Part shown: positions 39,837-48,706 of the stretch, in pieces
How positions within the stretch are numbered: position 1 is the stretch's first letter
Layout of the letters: each line of letters opens with the position of its first letter
Source of the DNA: Nostoc cf. commune SO-36
GTDB lineage: Bacteria > Cyanobacteriota > Cyanobacteriia > Cyanobacteriales > Nostocaceae
Assembly (NCBI RefSeq): GCF_023734775.1
Contig: NZ_AP025735.1
Coordinates: 1-64,000 of the forward strand
DNA: 64,000 nt
Reading direction: 5' to 3'
Notes under the pieces: generated by a model
Databases searched by the model: none
What the model saw: only the letters and a program-made list of their open reading frames with translations
Told to the model about the DNA's origin: nothing
Made by a program: the position numbers and the translations under genes

Positions 39837-40874
39837 TTAAGTTCTTGCCAACCACTTGGAAAGTGCTAAATCTATTAGTGATTCTAACGAATTAGAAATT
39901 TTACAAGTATCCCGCAAGTTGCTATACCATTTAATTGGAACAGGGATTAATGATTTATATGAAAGACTTTGCATCAAATGAGGTCGTTTTTCTCGTGGCA
40001 CAGCATCCCATTGGGATTGTAGCTTCATCTTGCCCAAGCCTTCCGGCACATGACCAACATCAGTAACAGAAGCACCGTCTGTCCATAATCTAATTCTGCC
40101 AATCACTTCTTTACTATTACCAAATAATGAACTTGGCACAGGCAACCACAGGAATATAATCAGCTGGCGAGTTTTAGATTGATAGCATAGTTCGGCTACT
40201 GGTTTAGCTTTACCTCTGCCATATCTAATAGTATTCCTACCTTCAAGTTCTTCTTTGATTCGCCCATCAAAACTAAGAATTTTCTCTCTAAGCTTGAGAA
40301 TTGCTTGCTGTTCTTCTCCGCTACAAGTGCCTAGCCAATCTAAAAGTAATTGCGGTGGTTCTGGAATATTGCTTGATACAGTGCTAATATCAAGTTTCTG
40401 ATAGGGAATTGGAATTGACCAAATTTGATTAGTATCAATATCTTGTAACTGCAAGTGAAAGTCTTGATTAATCTGGGCAACAGTAAGCTGCAAAAAATCG
40501 ATTATCAACTTTGTGTGTTTGCGGTCAATTAGATTATGTCTGTGAAATGAGGGTGCGATCGCAATTAACTGGACAGACTGGCTGTAATCAATTTGCTCTT
40601 GAAATGGTTTTTCGTCTAGTAAGTTATCGTAGTAGCGAGTTAATTGCTGGACAACATATCTATCTTCAGTATTTTTGAGTTCTAAAATTACTAATTGTCT
40701 CGTTTCGTTAAGTGCTAAGATATCGCAGATTTCGCCCTTAACAGTATACTGTCGTTTTAAAGGTATTAAGCCTGATAATTGCTGCAAGTTATCCCAAACA
40801 AAATCTTCTAATGCTGCTTCTGATGCAAATTCCCAACTAGAACCTGTTTTACGTAGTGCTGCACCAGCTAACAT
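39837..40874 (-). CDS. NucS/EndoMS-like endonuclease domain protein
   Basis: A 345-residue protein with a restriction-endonuclease-like core in its N-terminal half: FVWDNLQQLSGLIPLKRQYT, Asp in GEICDILALN, and ILELKN (E-x-K), followed by VVQQLTRYYDNLL: the layout of DUF91/NucS. The C-terminal half (about 200-345) appears to be a second, small DNA- or protein-binding domain. NucS-type enzymes cut branched or mismatched DNA. First member of the defence-like segment on the minus strand. Confidence 0.7.
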   Translation of the reverse strand: MLAGAALRKTGSSWEFASEAALEDFVWDNLQQLSGLIPLKRQYTVKGEICDILALNETRQLVILELKNTEDRYVVQQLTRYYDNLLDEKPFQEQIDYSQSVQLIAIAPSFHRHNLIDRKHTKLIIDFLQLTVAQINQDFHLQLQDIDTNQIWSIPIPYQKLDISTVSSNIPEPPQLLLDWLGTCSGEEQQAILKLREKILSFDGRIKEELEGRNTIRYGRGKAKPVAELCYQSKTRQLIIFLWLPVPSSLFGNSKEVIGRIRLWTDGASVTDVGHVPEGLGKMKLQSQWDAVPREKRPHLMQSLSYKSLIPVPIKWYSNLRDTCKISNSLESLIDLALSKWLART

Positions 40875-40966
40875 ATCTTCGTCACTGCAATATTAATAAA
40901 GTACTGAATATTATGGCATACGCGATGGCGTACCCACCCGCCGCAGGCATCGCACCCAGAACTGTT

Positions 40967-41482
40967 TTATTCAGGCACACTTACAGAAGAATGAAATACG
41001 GGATGAAGGGCGTGAGGCGAAAATCCTTCTCGTTTAAGTTGGTGTTCATTCATATAGTCGCTATCAAGGATGCCGTAACTTCTGGTCTTTTCCACCATCT
41101 CCATCACAAATTGTCTATTGAAAACTATTCCAAAATAAGTACTGCCTTTAAACTTATTTCCAATCCATGTAGGGTCAATTACTTCCATTGCGTTATTAAC
41201 TAACCAAGCATGAGGTACTGCAAAATCCAACTCATCATCAATAGCAAAGCCTTCACAGTAACTTAGTTGCGAATAGTCCCACAATGCCTTGTAACAATTT
41301 TCAAAGCAAGCTTTACGTTCACCTTTAAATAGTGATTTAACCTGAGTTACAAAAGGTTTACCATAATCCAAAACTAGCCTTTGTGTACTTTTGTATTGAA
41401 AGTCAGAACGTGTATTAAGTTTATCAATTAAATCTGCTTGTTCTTTTAATATCGCCAAAAGACGGTCTGAGTTACTGCTCAT
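40967..41482 (-). CDS. Hypothetical protein with Cys/His/Asp protease-like pattern
   Basis: A 171-residue protein with CFENCYKAL (about residue 60), PHAWLVNN (about 92) and VIDPTW (about 102), a Cys-His-Asp order reminiscent of transglutaminase-like cysteine peptidases. The fold is not certain. Minus-strand neighbours are all orphan genes. Confidence 0.55.
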   Translation of the reverse strand: MSSNSDRLLAILKEQADLIDKLNTRSDFQYKSTQRLVLDYGKPFVTQVKSLFKGERKACFENCYKALWDYSQLSYCEGFAIDDELDFAVPHAWLVNNAMEVIDPTWIGNKFKGSTYFGIVFNRQFVMEMVEKTRSYGILDSDYMNEHQLKREGFSPHALHPVFHSSVSVPE

Positions 41483-41495
41483 TATTTAAATAATA

Positions 41496-41711
41496 TTATT
41501 CTACAAGTTTTAGCCAACCAACACATTTTTCATAAGGAAATTTCTCATATTCACATTTAGCAACTCTAACAACCTCTTCTTGATGATGAGGAAAAGGAAA
41601 AGAATCGAAATATCCTTCTTTTATAGAACCATCTTCTAATAATAAGAGATAATTTCCATATTCTTCTGGTAGTCCTTCAATGATTTCAAACTTTAATATT
41701 TTATTTGACAT
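41496..41711 (-). CDS. Small hypothetical protein
   Basis: A 71-residue protein with strands typical of small adaptor folds (NYLLLLEDGSIKEGYFDSFP, then a basic/acidic patch and VGWLKLVE). Unrecognised. Confidence 0.5.
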   Translation of the reverse strand: MSNKILKFEIIEGLPEEYGNYLLLLEDGSIKEGYFDSFPFPHHQEEVVRVAKCEYEKFPYEKCVGWLKLVE

Positions 41712-41734
41712 TTTAATTATTCTTGAACGAATCG

Positions 41735-42220
41735 CTAAAATCCCTGCTGCTCTAATTTATTTAGTTTTTCTAACTTCCGATTTAGGAGTGAAGCATCAGT
41801 TTCAGGTTCACCATTGTCATCAGTTTTGCGTTCCTCGTCCAGCCATTTCAACAGTTCGGCTTTTGGACGAAATGACATTATAGGACGCTTCTGGTTGTAA
41901 TTTTCTTGAGCTTGGTAAAGTGCATCACGATTGGCTTCATTCCATCGCTGCTGAGAAGATTTTTCTTTTCCATTATCAGTAATCTCTGGCATTATCTCAA
42001 TTTTGAGATAGCCTCCTTTACTCTTAAATTGCCAATTATTATTGTAATAATTGAAGTGTTTTTTAGCTCCTTTTTCTGTTTTCCATCGCTTGCACAAATG
42101 GAAACTTTTATTGATAAAAGCATATTCAAGATTAGAGTCAAATGTGTATAGCCAACCCAAAGGCTTATCTTCTCTGCTATAACAACGGTATCCGTAGTAC
42201 ATACATATAAGGTTCATCAC
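41735..42220 (-). CDS. Hypothetical protein
   Basis: A 161-residue charged protein with an aromatic N-terminal half (YYGYRCYSREDKPLGWLYTF) and a helical C-terminal half. Its ATG overlaps the stop of the 42217-42471 gene. No known domain. Confidence 0.5.
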   Translation of the reverse strand: MMNLICMYYGYRCYSREDKPLGWLYTFDSNLEYAFINKSFHLCKRWKTEKGAKKHFNYYNNNWQFKSKGGYLKIEIMPEITDNGKEKSSQQRWNEANRDALYQAQENYNQKRPIMSFRPKAELLKWLDEERKTDDNGEPETDASLLNRKLEKLNKLEQQGF

Positions 42221-42471
42221 AGACCTAAACTTTTCTTCAGTAACTTTGATAAAAGTACTTCTCTCACAGCTAACTTAATTTTATCTGCTGTCTTACCAAT
42301 TGGGTTATAGTCTGGTGGTATATCAAAAAACTCAGATGCCCAATAGCTGTTTTTGGTTTCTCGCTCGTATTTTTCTACTTCTTTGTAAGAACCAATGCAA
42401 ATTTTCTCTTCCGTAAAGTACAATCTGACTTTTCCCTCTTCATTTAGTTCAAACATAAAACTTAACCTCAA
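42217..42471 (-). CDS. Small hypothetical protein
   Basis: An 84-residue protein (FELNEEGKVRLYFTEEKICI ... FFDIPPDYNPIGK), coupled to the next gene by an ATGA overlap. Unrecognised. Confidence 0.5.
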   Translation of the reverse strand: MRLSFMFELNEEGKVRLYFTEEKICIGSYKEVEKYERETKNSYWASEFFDIPPDYNPIGKTADKIKLAVREVLLSKLLKKSLGL

Positions 42472-42491
42472 TTGATTAAATAACTGAACTT

Positions 42492-42938
42492 TTAACTAAC
42501 AGGTTCGTGTTCGGTGACATATTTTTTTATAATTTGCTCAATTTCTGACTCCATCACATCCATGTGACCATCAACATCAGCATACCAGCCGTATTGATTA
42601 AGTGCAGCGATCGCAGCTTTGACAGTATCATTTACTGCTTGTTTCCTCCTACCTTCTGGTGATGCTAAGTAAGCCTGTCGTTTTACTTCCTTCTGCTGCT
42701 TATTAGCTTCAATTTTTTCTAAGATTGGTTGTATTTTATCTAGAGTCCAAAGGTAACTAGATTCTACAGCACCAATTTCTTTGCCATCGGATGTATATCG
42801 CTTTCCATTAGAGAGAGTTATTTGTCCAGTTGGGGAAATGCGTTCAATTACCTCTATTTCCGCTTTAGTACCTATACGCACACTGTCATAGTAAAAAATT
42901 CCTACTTTATCCCCTGGTTTTAGTTCTAATGTGTTCAT
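42492..42938 (-). CDS. Hypothetical protein
   Basis: A 148-residue protein with a beta-rich N-terminus (LKPGDKVGIFYYDSVRIGTK) that resembles SH3-like or KOW folds and a helical C-terminus with a HIP1-encoded AAIAAL. No firm family. Confidence 0.55.
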   Translation of the reverse strand: MNTLELKPGDKVGIFYYDSVRIGTKAEIEVIERISPTGQITLSNGKRYTSDGKEIGAVESSYLWTLDKIQPILEKIEANKQQKEVKRQAYLASPEGRRKQAVNDTVKAAIAALNQYGWYADVDGHMDVMESEIEQIIKKYVTEHEPVS

Positions 42939-42947
42939 ATTTTTTTA

Positions 42948-43265
42948 TTAAAAAATAAACTCAATTGATGGTGAAATTTTTATAGCCCGTTCACCACCAC
43001 CCCTAAGACCGAAAGCACCACGACCAGAAGGGAGATAGTCACCAGTTTTATAAATCACATCTTTAGCCCCAGCCATTGCTGCAATTTCTTGACTTTGGTT
43101 TTTAATGAGAGTTTGTAGTCTCCGAGTATCTATACCTGGAACACGAGCTAAAAATGTTTTTGTTGATTGTGAAACTCGATTTAGTACACCCATCTCTACA
43201 TAAATTTTGATGGCAGTTTCTAGAGATGCTTTCTCTTCAGTGGTCATAGGATTTTGGGCTTTCAT
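42948..43265 (-). CDS. Small hypothetical protein
   Basis: A 105-residue helical protein with a basic/glycine-rich end (SGRGAFGLRGGGERAIKIS). Its ATG overlaps the stop of the upstream 43262-43642 gene (ATGA), so they are coupled. Confidence 0.5.
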   Translation of the reverse strand: MKAQNPMTTEEKASLETAIKIYVEMGVLNRVSQSTKTFLARVPGIDTRRLQTLIKNQSQEIAAMAGAKDVIYKTGDYLPSGRGAFGLRGGGERAIKISPSIEFIF

Positions 43266-43642
43266 GACATCAAACTTAATTCCAGCAGTGCTTCAGTTCG
43301 AGTTAATAATCTACCAGTGTGGGGCGATCGCCAAGACAAACCCGGAGGTTGGCAGTTTTCTTCCCGCCGCCATCCGACATCACATAATATTTTCTCTTTG
43401 GCATCGCACTCGACAACTAGAGCAATAATTTCTTTTGCTTCTGTCAGCGTATCCACCCGCCGCAGCTTAGTCTTTTGATTGCTGCTTACTTGAAATGGTG
43501 TAAGCCCGCTTTTGTCTTCAATCAACCACCCTTTAGTAGTGTTACTCCGTCCAGGTAATCCGTTGGAATAGTAAGTATTGCGGACGTAAAACCTACCATC
43601 AGCAGTAAGATATTCACCTGCCTCAATACGTTGCAGTTTCAT
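43262..43642 (-). CDS. Hypothetical protein
   Basis: A 126-residue beta-rich protein (MKLQRIEAGEYLTADGRFYV) with an Arg/Lys-rich middle and a HIP1-containing 3' part. Unrecognised; start of a coupled minus-strand pair. Confidence 0.5.
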   Translation of the reverse strand: MKLQRIEAGEYLTADGRFYVRNTYYSNGLPGRSNTTKGWLIEDKSGLTPFQVSSNQKTKLRRVDTLTEAKEIIALVVECDAKEKILCDVGWRREENCQPPGLSWRSPHTGRLLTRTEALLELSLMS

Positions 43643-43812
43643 AATGGTTTTAATCGGGATAGTCAGAATGTGCGATCGCTTACTCTTATATGTTCATAGT
43701 ATACTATGAATTTACAGTCTGTGCGTTTAGCTAACTGATAGCTGCCAACACATTTTCGCTAGCCCAAGGCTTCCTTTTTCCTGTTGATGATGTGGTACGC
43801 CATCGCAGCCCT

Positions 43813-44307
43813 TTAATTAAGGCGTTCTGCAATAATCTCTATGATTTTTGCTATTTCTTCGGGGCTGGCATTCTCTAAAGGCATAATAGTTATCAAAGAT
43901 AGAGAACGGTGATTAAGCACTGTCTTTGCATGATATGGAAGAGTAGCATAAGTGCATCCATTTAGTTGTGTCTTAACTTCTAGTTCGCTCAAAACTAATT
44001 TATTGCTGTAAAAATCGACAATTGCTTTTAACCTCTGCTTGCCATCAATAACTTCGTGTGTATGATCTGACCTTTCATAGAGAACAATTGGCATTACAGG
44101 AAAATTAATAATAAAAGATTCAATTAGCTTGGATTTTTTTACATCATTCCAATTCCCAAAAGATTGACTCTCATTATCAATCATCATGTAATTAGGATTA
44201 GACCTGATATTGTCAACTAATGCTGGTAGCTTCATCCTGTCAATTTCTTGAATTAATCTGTCTTGACTGGATTCATATCTCGCATTTATTTCATCGTCTG
44301 TTATCAT
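43813..44307 (-). CDS. DUF262/GmrS-like domain protein, C-terminally truncated
   Basis: A 164-residue protein with the core of the DUF262 (ParB/Srx-like) domain: FPVMPIVLYERSDHTHEVIDGKQRLKAI split here as VLYERS and VIDGKQRLKAIVDFY, then IIEIIAERLN. In full-length GmrSD-type restriction proteins the RLN is followed by a GG-L segment and more domains; here the frame stops at RLN, next to a GCGATGGCGTACC repeat copy. It is likely a truncated relic, or a standalone domain that still binds nucleotide or partner. Confidence 0.6.
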   Translation of the reverse strand: MITDDEINARYESSQDRLIQEIDRMKLPALVDNIRSNPNYMMIDNESQSFGNWNDVKKSKLIESFIINFPVMPIVLYERSDHTHEVIDGKQRLKAIVDFYSNKLVLSELEVKTQLNGCTYATLPYHAKTVLNHRSLSLITIMPLENASPEEIAKIIEIIAERLN

Positions 44308-45164
44308 GATAATTCTTTCCCACCCATTACTAAAACTGGCTCAATCCAAACTAGTTTTCTTTGCTGCCTACCTTCTCCGTAAGGCTGATTGCGTAAAAAG
44401 CCTCTGCGCCAATGGACACTCTTAGAGCCATGTGTACCGCTACTACCTTCACTGCTTTGCGTCCCTTCACGTTTGAGTCGATATCCAAATCCTAACCAAA
44501 GTGGTTGATAAAAATCTTGGGCTTGCGCTTTGCCAAAACCTCTATTCACCCTGACTAGTTCGCTTGTTGTATCTACAAGTTCTGGGCGGCATTCCATTAT
44601 CAAAATTAATCGCAAGAAAATTGATTGTAGATATTGATTAAAATCTGTAACTACTTGGGAATTGAAATCTTGAGTATCAGTATATGTAAATTTTTTGAAA
44701 TTATCGCTAATTTTCAATCTGCGGCAGAAAACGGTATCCCTATCTATTGCAGCCCAATAAAGTAAGTCATCAGATGTATCACAATGCCAAAAAATTGTAT
44801 CAATACTACGTTTTTCTGGGGAAAGAACTACACCCTTGGGCAACATAAAAAATCCTGTTTTCATTGCCCACTGTAAATCGTCAACTTCAACATCTAAATT
44901 TGATTGCATCAATGCACTTAATAAATCATTATTTACCCAATAAGCAGGGCATTTAGCTTGCCCTACTTTAAAAAGCGTGTAGAGGGTAATATACCTTGAA
45001 TCCTTGGGGTTAGTTCTTAGTTGGCGCAGTAGGTTTTGTTCCTCCGAAGAGTAATAAAATTCTGCAACAATACCGCATATCTTTTCATAGCTTTCGTAAC
45101 CGTCTACATGAACAACGGGACGAATAACAATTTCATTAAACCAACCTCTAGGTTTTTTACTCAT
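44304..45164 (-). CDS. Hypothetical protein with HWRRG motif
   Basis: The start MSKKPRGWFNEI at 45164 overlaps the stop of the HNH gene (ATGA). The 286-residue protein has a C-terminal signature VHWRRGFLRNQPYGEGR followed by KLVWIEPVLV that recurs in plasmid and phage proteins of unknown function (including AcrVA2-like relatives, by recollection). It overlaps the DUF262 gene by four bases. Function not known. Confidence 0.55.
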   Translation of the reverse strand: MSKKPRGWFNEIVIRPVVHVDGYESYEKICGIVAEFYYSSEEQNLLRQLRTNPKDSRYITLYTLFKVGQAKCPAYWVNNDLLSALMQSNLDVEVDDLQWAMKTGFFMLPKGVVLSPEKRSIDTIFWHCDTSDDLLYWAAIDRDTVFCRRLKISDNFKKFTYTDTQDFNSQVVTDFNQYLQSIFLRLILIMECRPELVDTTSELVRVNRGFGKAQAQDFYQPLWLGFGYRLKREGTQSSEGSSGTHGSKSVHWRRGFLRNQPYGEGRQQRKLVWIEPVLVMGGKELS

Positions 45165-46131
45165 GCGCTGCGCTTTAAGAACTCCTGGCGATGCCATCTC
45201 ATTGCATCAACTCTAGGATAATACTGTTGTTGGCTTGGTAAGATAATGCGATCGCCCCTAAATTCTCGCATCGGCTTGGCGTTGGGTGAATCTTCCCGCA
45301 GGTTGTCAGCAACAATAATGGTGTAATCGTCATTGATAGTGAACCAAAAGCGGTCAAATGCCCAGTGATGATTTTTGCACAGTGACAGCCCGTTATCAAT
45401 GCGGTCATCGTAAAACTGGGAGAAAGGTTTGATGTGTGACCCATCCACAATGTTCTGTCCTAGTGAGTCCAGCACTTGCAAACCGCAAAACGCGCAGCGT
45501 TGGTTGTAAGTTGAAACTACAATTTTACGGAACGCACCATCTCGCACAATTACAGCTTGCTCATCTTCTAATTCCTCTGGCTGGTAGACCTTACCGCCGG
45601 AGCGTTGCAACTGGTCTTGTAGTTCAGCAAAGGCGTTGACTTGCAATAATGACTCGATATCCTGTGTACGCTCGTTAAACCACGAATTAATGAGTGTGTG
45701 GGTTAGTACAGTCCTGTCCTGGGGATTTTGCAGCAGTGACCAGAGTTCATCATCAAGGTAAGCATACTCTACAGTTTGCCTAATGGTACTGGGAGTTCTG
45801 ATTTTCACCTTGGCAGCAATCAATGATTCAAACCCCAGTTTCATCTCAAAATACCAGAAACCGTCACTGGTGAGATGGTAAAAAGGTAAGCCTATATCAG
45901 GCTTGCGTACTGGCTCCAGGTGGCTCCACAGTTTGAGAAATGTGGCGATGAGTTCAGCAGATAGAGGAATTTGGTTTCTCACTATTTGCCCAGTAGTTAT
46001 CATTTCAATGATAGATAAAAGCAAAATCGGTTTATTGGGCGCACCAGGGCTAACCTAACATTTAAGCCTAGCTTTCCAACAACATACTTGGGAGAAAATT
46101 TCTTAACGTAGTAAGCTAAATCTTTGGCCAT
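45161..46131 (-). pseudogene. Sulfur-binding-domain HNH endonuclease, frameshifted
   Basis: The main frame (from about 46048, or TTG at 46024) reads APNKPILLLSIIEMI, typical of the DNA sulfur-binding domain of ScoMcrA/SprMcrA-type restriction enzymes, then LPFYHLTSDGFWYFE, and ends in an HNH nuclease (RCAFCGL, DGSHIKPFS, LCKNHHWAFD). The true N-terminus is in another frame: ATG at 46131 begins MAKDLAYYVKKFSPKY ... LNVRLA. The two join only through a frameshift near 46040-46060. Family enzymes cut phosphorothioated DNA. Without the N-terminus it may be inactive, or TTG-initiated. Confidence 0.65.
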
Positions 46132-46139
46132 TCGCAGTT

Positions 46140-46379
46140 ATGAGAGAATATCGCTGTACACGTAACGCATTATACTTACACAACTGCACTGGGCGCGATG
46201 ACATTAGAGAACGGCAAGGTCATTATATCTGGGCTGAAAGCGAAGAAGAAGCTTGGCAGAAAATGGCAACTAGGTTTCCTGAAGAAACCGAGGCAGGCTT
46301 TACCGTTCAAGAATGGGAAAGTTTTGATGTCACTGTGGTAGAAATCAAACGGGATGAAAACGGGAATACTATAGAGTAG
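46140..46379 (+). CDS. Small hypothetical protein
   Basis: A 79-residue protein (HNCTGRDDIRERQGHYIWAE) common in form among cyanobacterial accessory genes. It starts eight bases from the divergent HNH gene's ATG. A decayed second copy of its 3' end is at 47611-47680. Confidence 0.6.
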   Translation: MREYRCTRNALYLHNCTGRDDIRERQGHYIWAESEEEAWQKMATRFPEETEAGFTVQEWESFDVTVVEIKRDENGNTIE

Positions 46380-46396
46380 CCTTTTTAACCCTTGCT

Positions 46397-47560
46397 ATGT
46401 CATCGGGAAGCAAAATCATCAGTACAATTCTCAAGCACGATACAAAAGCTACAAGCTACAAAATTGCCTTGCTGCGTGCGATTAATGATGTGGTTCTCAG
46501 CTTCCCCGATTTGCGGAACCGAAAAGCAGACGTAGCAGTTCCTTTGCGTTTACTAGCACAGTTTTGGGTGGCTTACTATTGGCCATTTGTCAAACCGAGC
46601 GAACCTATCTTGCAAGGGCAACGAACAACACTGAACGGTCAATTGCGAAATGATATGTCGTTTCGCCCTGAGTTAGAGAGACTACGGTGTGAATGGGAAT
46701 CAATTGTGGGCGGAACCTCAAGCCCTAGCGATGGCTTTTTCCTCATTAACGAGCTGAGAGTTCCGCGAAAATATCAAGCCTACTCCAAACTGTTACTTCA
46801 AGCTTACCAAGCTGCCCTCACTGCCATTAGCAAGGCAATTGAAATGCCTGTTAGATATGCAGGGTTTGGTCACTGGAGTGTGTTTGATAAACCCTTAAAG
46901 TATGCAGAACTTAGCACTCCAGTTGTAGCAATTCCAGGTACTAAAGCAGAAGATAAATGCTTAATAATTCAAGCCGAACTCTGGCAAACTTTTGGGGAGA
47001 TGTCATTGTGGATTGAGGCACTTTGTATTCATGAATGGTGCTTGTTTACAGAGAAAGTCGAACAAGAAAATCATCTTAAAGTTCATCGAGGTTGTATTTA
47101 TCAGCTGCTAACAGATAGACTAGACAACCGCAGACCTTTGAGTTGGGAACGCAACCATGTTGATGTACTCTTGATGGAAGGAACAGAGTTTGTTTGCCCG
47201 TGGACACAAAAGCACATTTCTTATGGCATTAGGTACGATTTAGACCACCTTTTACCAGTGTCGCTTTACCCGATTAACGAACTTTGGAACTTAGTACCTG
47301 CTGACCCTAATTTTAATTCCCACATCAAGCGCGATCGCCTTCCTTCCCAGGAAAAATTACAGATGGCTCAACCTTATTTAGAGTTAGCTTACAGAAACTA
47401 CAGTAAATCTGGTTCGCTCTCGCTAGCACTTAAAGAGGATGTGGCTGTCAGATTTTATACTGTTTTTGATGATACCGCTTCTTTCCCTGGTGTACTATCA
47501 ACTGCTGTTGTTGACCTCATTAATATCTTTGCTGAGTCTCGCAATCTAGCTCGGTTTTGA
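46397..47560 (+). CDS. HNH endonuclease-domain protein
   Basis: A 387-residue protein with a long helical N-terminal region and a C-terminal HNH nuclease: CPWTQKHISYGIRYDLDHLL with Cys then DH, followed by NELWNLVPADPNFNSHIKRD. The DHLLPVS-NELWNLVP pattern is that of restriction- or homing-type HNH enzymes. Target unknown; fits the surrounding nucleic-acid-directed defence genes. Confidence 0.75.
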   Translation: MSSGSKIISTILKHDTKATSYKIALLRAINDVVLSFPDLRNRKADVAVPLRLLAQFWVAYYWPFVKPSEPILQGQRTTLNGQLRNDMSFRPELERLRCEWESIVGGTSSPSDGFFLINELRVPRKYQAYSKLLLQAYQAALTAISKAIEMPVRYAGFGHWSVFDKPLKYAELSTPVVAIPGTKAEDKCLIIQAELWQTFGEMSLWIEALCIHEWCLFTEKVEQENHLKVHRGCIYQLLTDRLDNRRPLSWERNHVDVLLMEGTEFVCPWTQKHISYGIRYDLDHLLPVSLYPINELWNLVPADPNFNSHIKRDRLPSQEKLQMAQPYLELAYRNYSKSGSLSLALKEDVAVRFYTVFDDTASFPGVLSTAVVDLINIFAESRNLARF

Positions 47561-47610
47561 CAATATGGCAATAACATATCAAAGTTCAGTTTTCAGAAGT
47601 AGTAGAGTTA

Positions 47611-47680
47611 GGCTTTACCGTCAAAGGATGTCATTTGGCTTAATGTTACTCTGGTAGAGGTTCGGCAAGAGGAGTCCAAA
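47611..47680 (+). pseudogene. Decayed copy of the 46140 gene end
   Basis: GGCTTTACCGT at 47611 and the later NVTLVEVRQEES phrase correspond to GFTVQ and DVTVVEIKRDEN of the 46140-46379 protein, separated by an in-frame stop. It shows a past duplication flanking the HNH gene. Confidence 0.5.
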
Positions 47681-47681
47681 A

Positions 47682-47942
47682 ATGAATGAGTCACTAGATG
47701 CTGCTAAAAGCAAACTACAAGTTATGGAATTTTTTGCAGCAGCCCTCCAAGATAAAGTATTGTTAGACCGATTGATGCAAGCAATGGGTGCGAAAGATAA
47801 GGCTGCAATCATAACTATGGCTGCTGAACGTGGCTATAACTTCTCTCAAGAATCATTGCACCAGGGGCTAACGAAGATATTCCATTTGATTACCCCAATC
47901 ATGCAAGAGCAAAACTTAGCCGTGTCTGAAGAAATTGATTAA
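47682..47942 (+). CDS. Nif11-like protein
   Basis: An 86-residue protein whose N-terminal 60 residues fit the Nif11 leader-type domain (VMEFFAAALQDKVLLDRLMQ, then MAAERGYNFSQESL). In cyanobacteria this domain occurs in nitrogen-fixation-cluster proteins and as leaders of peptide natural products; no core peptide or modifying enzyme is seen here. AGGAG lies eight bases before the ATG. Confidence 0.6.
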   Translation: MNESLDAAKSKLQVMEFFAAALQDKVLLDRLMQAMGAKDKAAIITMAAERGYNFSQESLHQGLTKIFHLITPIMQEQNLAVSEEID

Positions 47943-47952
47943 GGAGTATGAA

Positions 47953-48345
47953 GTGATACTAAGGGAAAGAATTCAGCAACTCCTTGACCCCTATGATTCT
48001 TCTCAAACTGAATGTGATGGCATGACTCGCATCTGCCACACCGTACTAACTAATCACGGCATTGAACATCAAGCGATGTTTGGGGTTTTGACTCAACATT
48101 ATCAACATATTGAGCCGCATTTATGGATTGATCTACCAAGTGGAGAACGCATCGATTACCGAGCTAAGATGTGGCTTAAAGGAGAGAATATTCCTCACGG
48201 TGTTTTCAACCCTCAAGACTTTCCAGATGTCATTTATACTGGTGAACCTATAGAGTTAGATGTGTTGTCACCAACACTATTTGAAATACTGACACTTAGG
48301 TTTGATTGGGAAAAATTTCAGCAATATGAAACACCTGACGCTTAA
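47953..48345 (+). CDS. Hypothetical protein with transglutaminase-like pattern
   Basis: The GTG at 47953 is preferred because AAGGAG lies six bases before it. The 130-residue product has C-x-x-M...ICHTVLTNHGIEHQAM, HIEPHLWIDLPSGERIDYRA, the Cys-His-Asp layout of small transglutaminase-like/BTLCP proteins. Overlaps slightly with the Nif11-like gene's end in spacing. Function unknown. Confidence 0.55.
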   Translation: MILRERIQQLLDPYDSSQTECDGMTRICHTVLTNHGIEHQAMFGVLTQHYQHIEPHLWIDLPSGERIDYRAKMWLKGENIPHGVFNPQDFPDVIYTGEPIELDVLSPTLFEILTLRFDWEKFQQYETPDA

Positions 48346-48521
48346 TTTTGCACAGGTTCTACTGTCATGATATATTGCCCATACGCACGACCATTTTCCC
48401 ATTCCCTAGCATCAACTATATAATAAGTGTTATCAAGCTTAAAGACTGCCATTCTTTTATTTCTTCTGGTCGCTACTTGGATTGTAACATTAACAAGTTC
48501 TTTAAAGTTTTCAGATGCCAT
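48342..48521 (-). CDS. Small hypothetical protein (59 aa)
   Basis: MASENFKELVNVTIQVATRR, then a compact beta-rich body ending YIMTVEPVQN. It is convergent with the preceding gene (4-bp overlap) and the sequence is protein-like. No known family. Confidence 0.5.
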   Translation of the reverse strand: MASENFKELVNVTIQVATRRNKRMAVFKLDNTYYIVDAREWENGRAYGQYIMTVEPVQN

Positions 48522-48706
48522 CTACAATTCCAATTCAATCTTGATAAACTGCTAGTTTTTTTAATTAATTATCAAAAATCTAGATAACAAAATATTAAAT
48601 ATATTTTGTCATCTACAGGTTATTTGCTAAATAACAAGATTTTTACAAAATTGCTTTAGATAAACAAACTATAATAAAATTGAATAAAATCTATATTTTA
48701 ACTATA
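48522..48706. other. AT-rich promoter region
   Basis: Low-GC gap before the ATPase gene at 48707; no repeat or clear promoter assigned. Confidence 0.3.

Noticed and set aside
48348-48587. 79-codon plus-strand frame
   Set aside because: The opposite strand holds a better small gene (48342-48521) and this frame is Ile/Phe/Tyr-rich as in a shadow.
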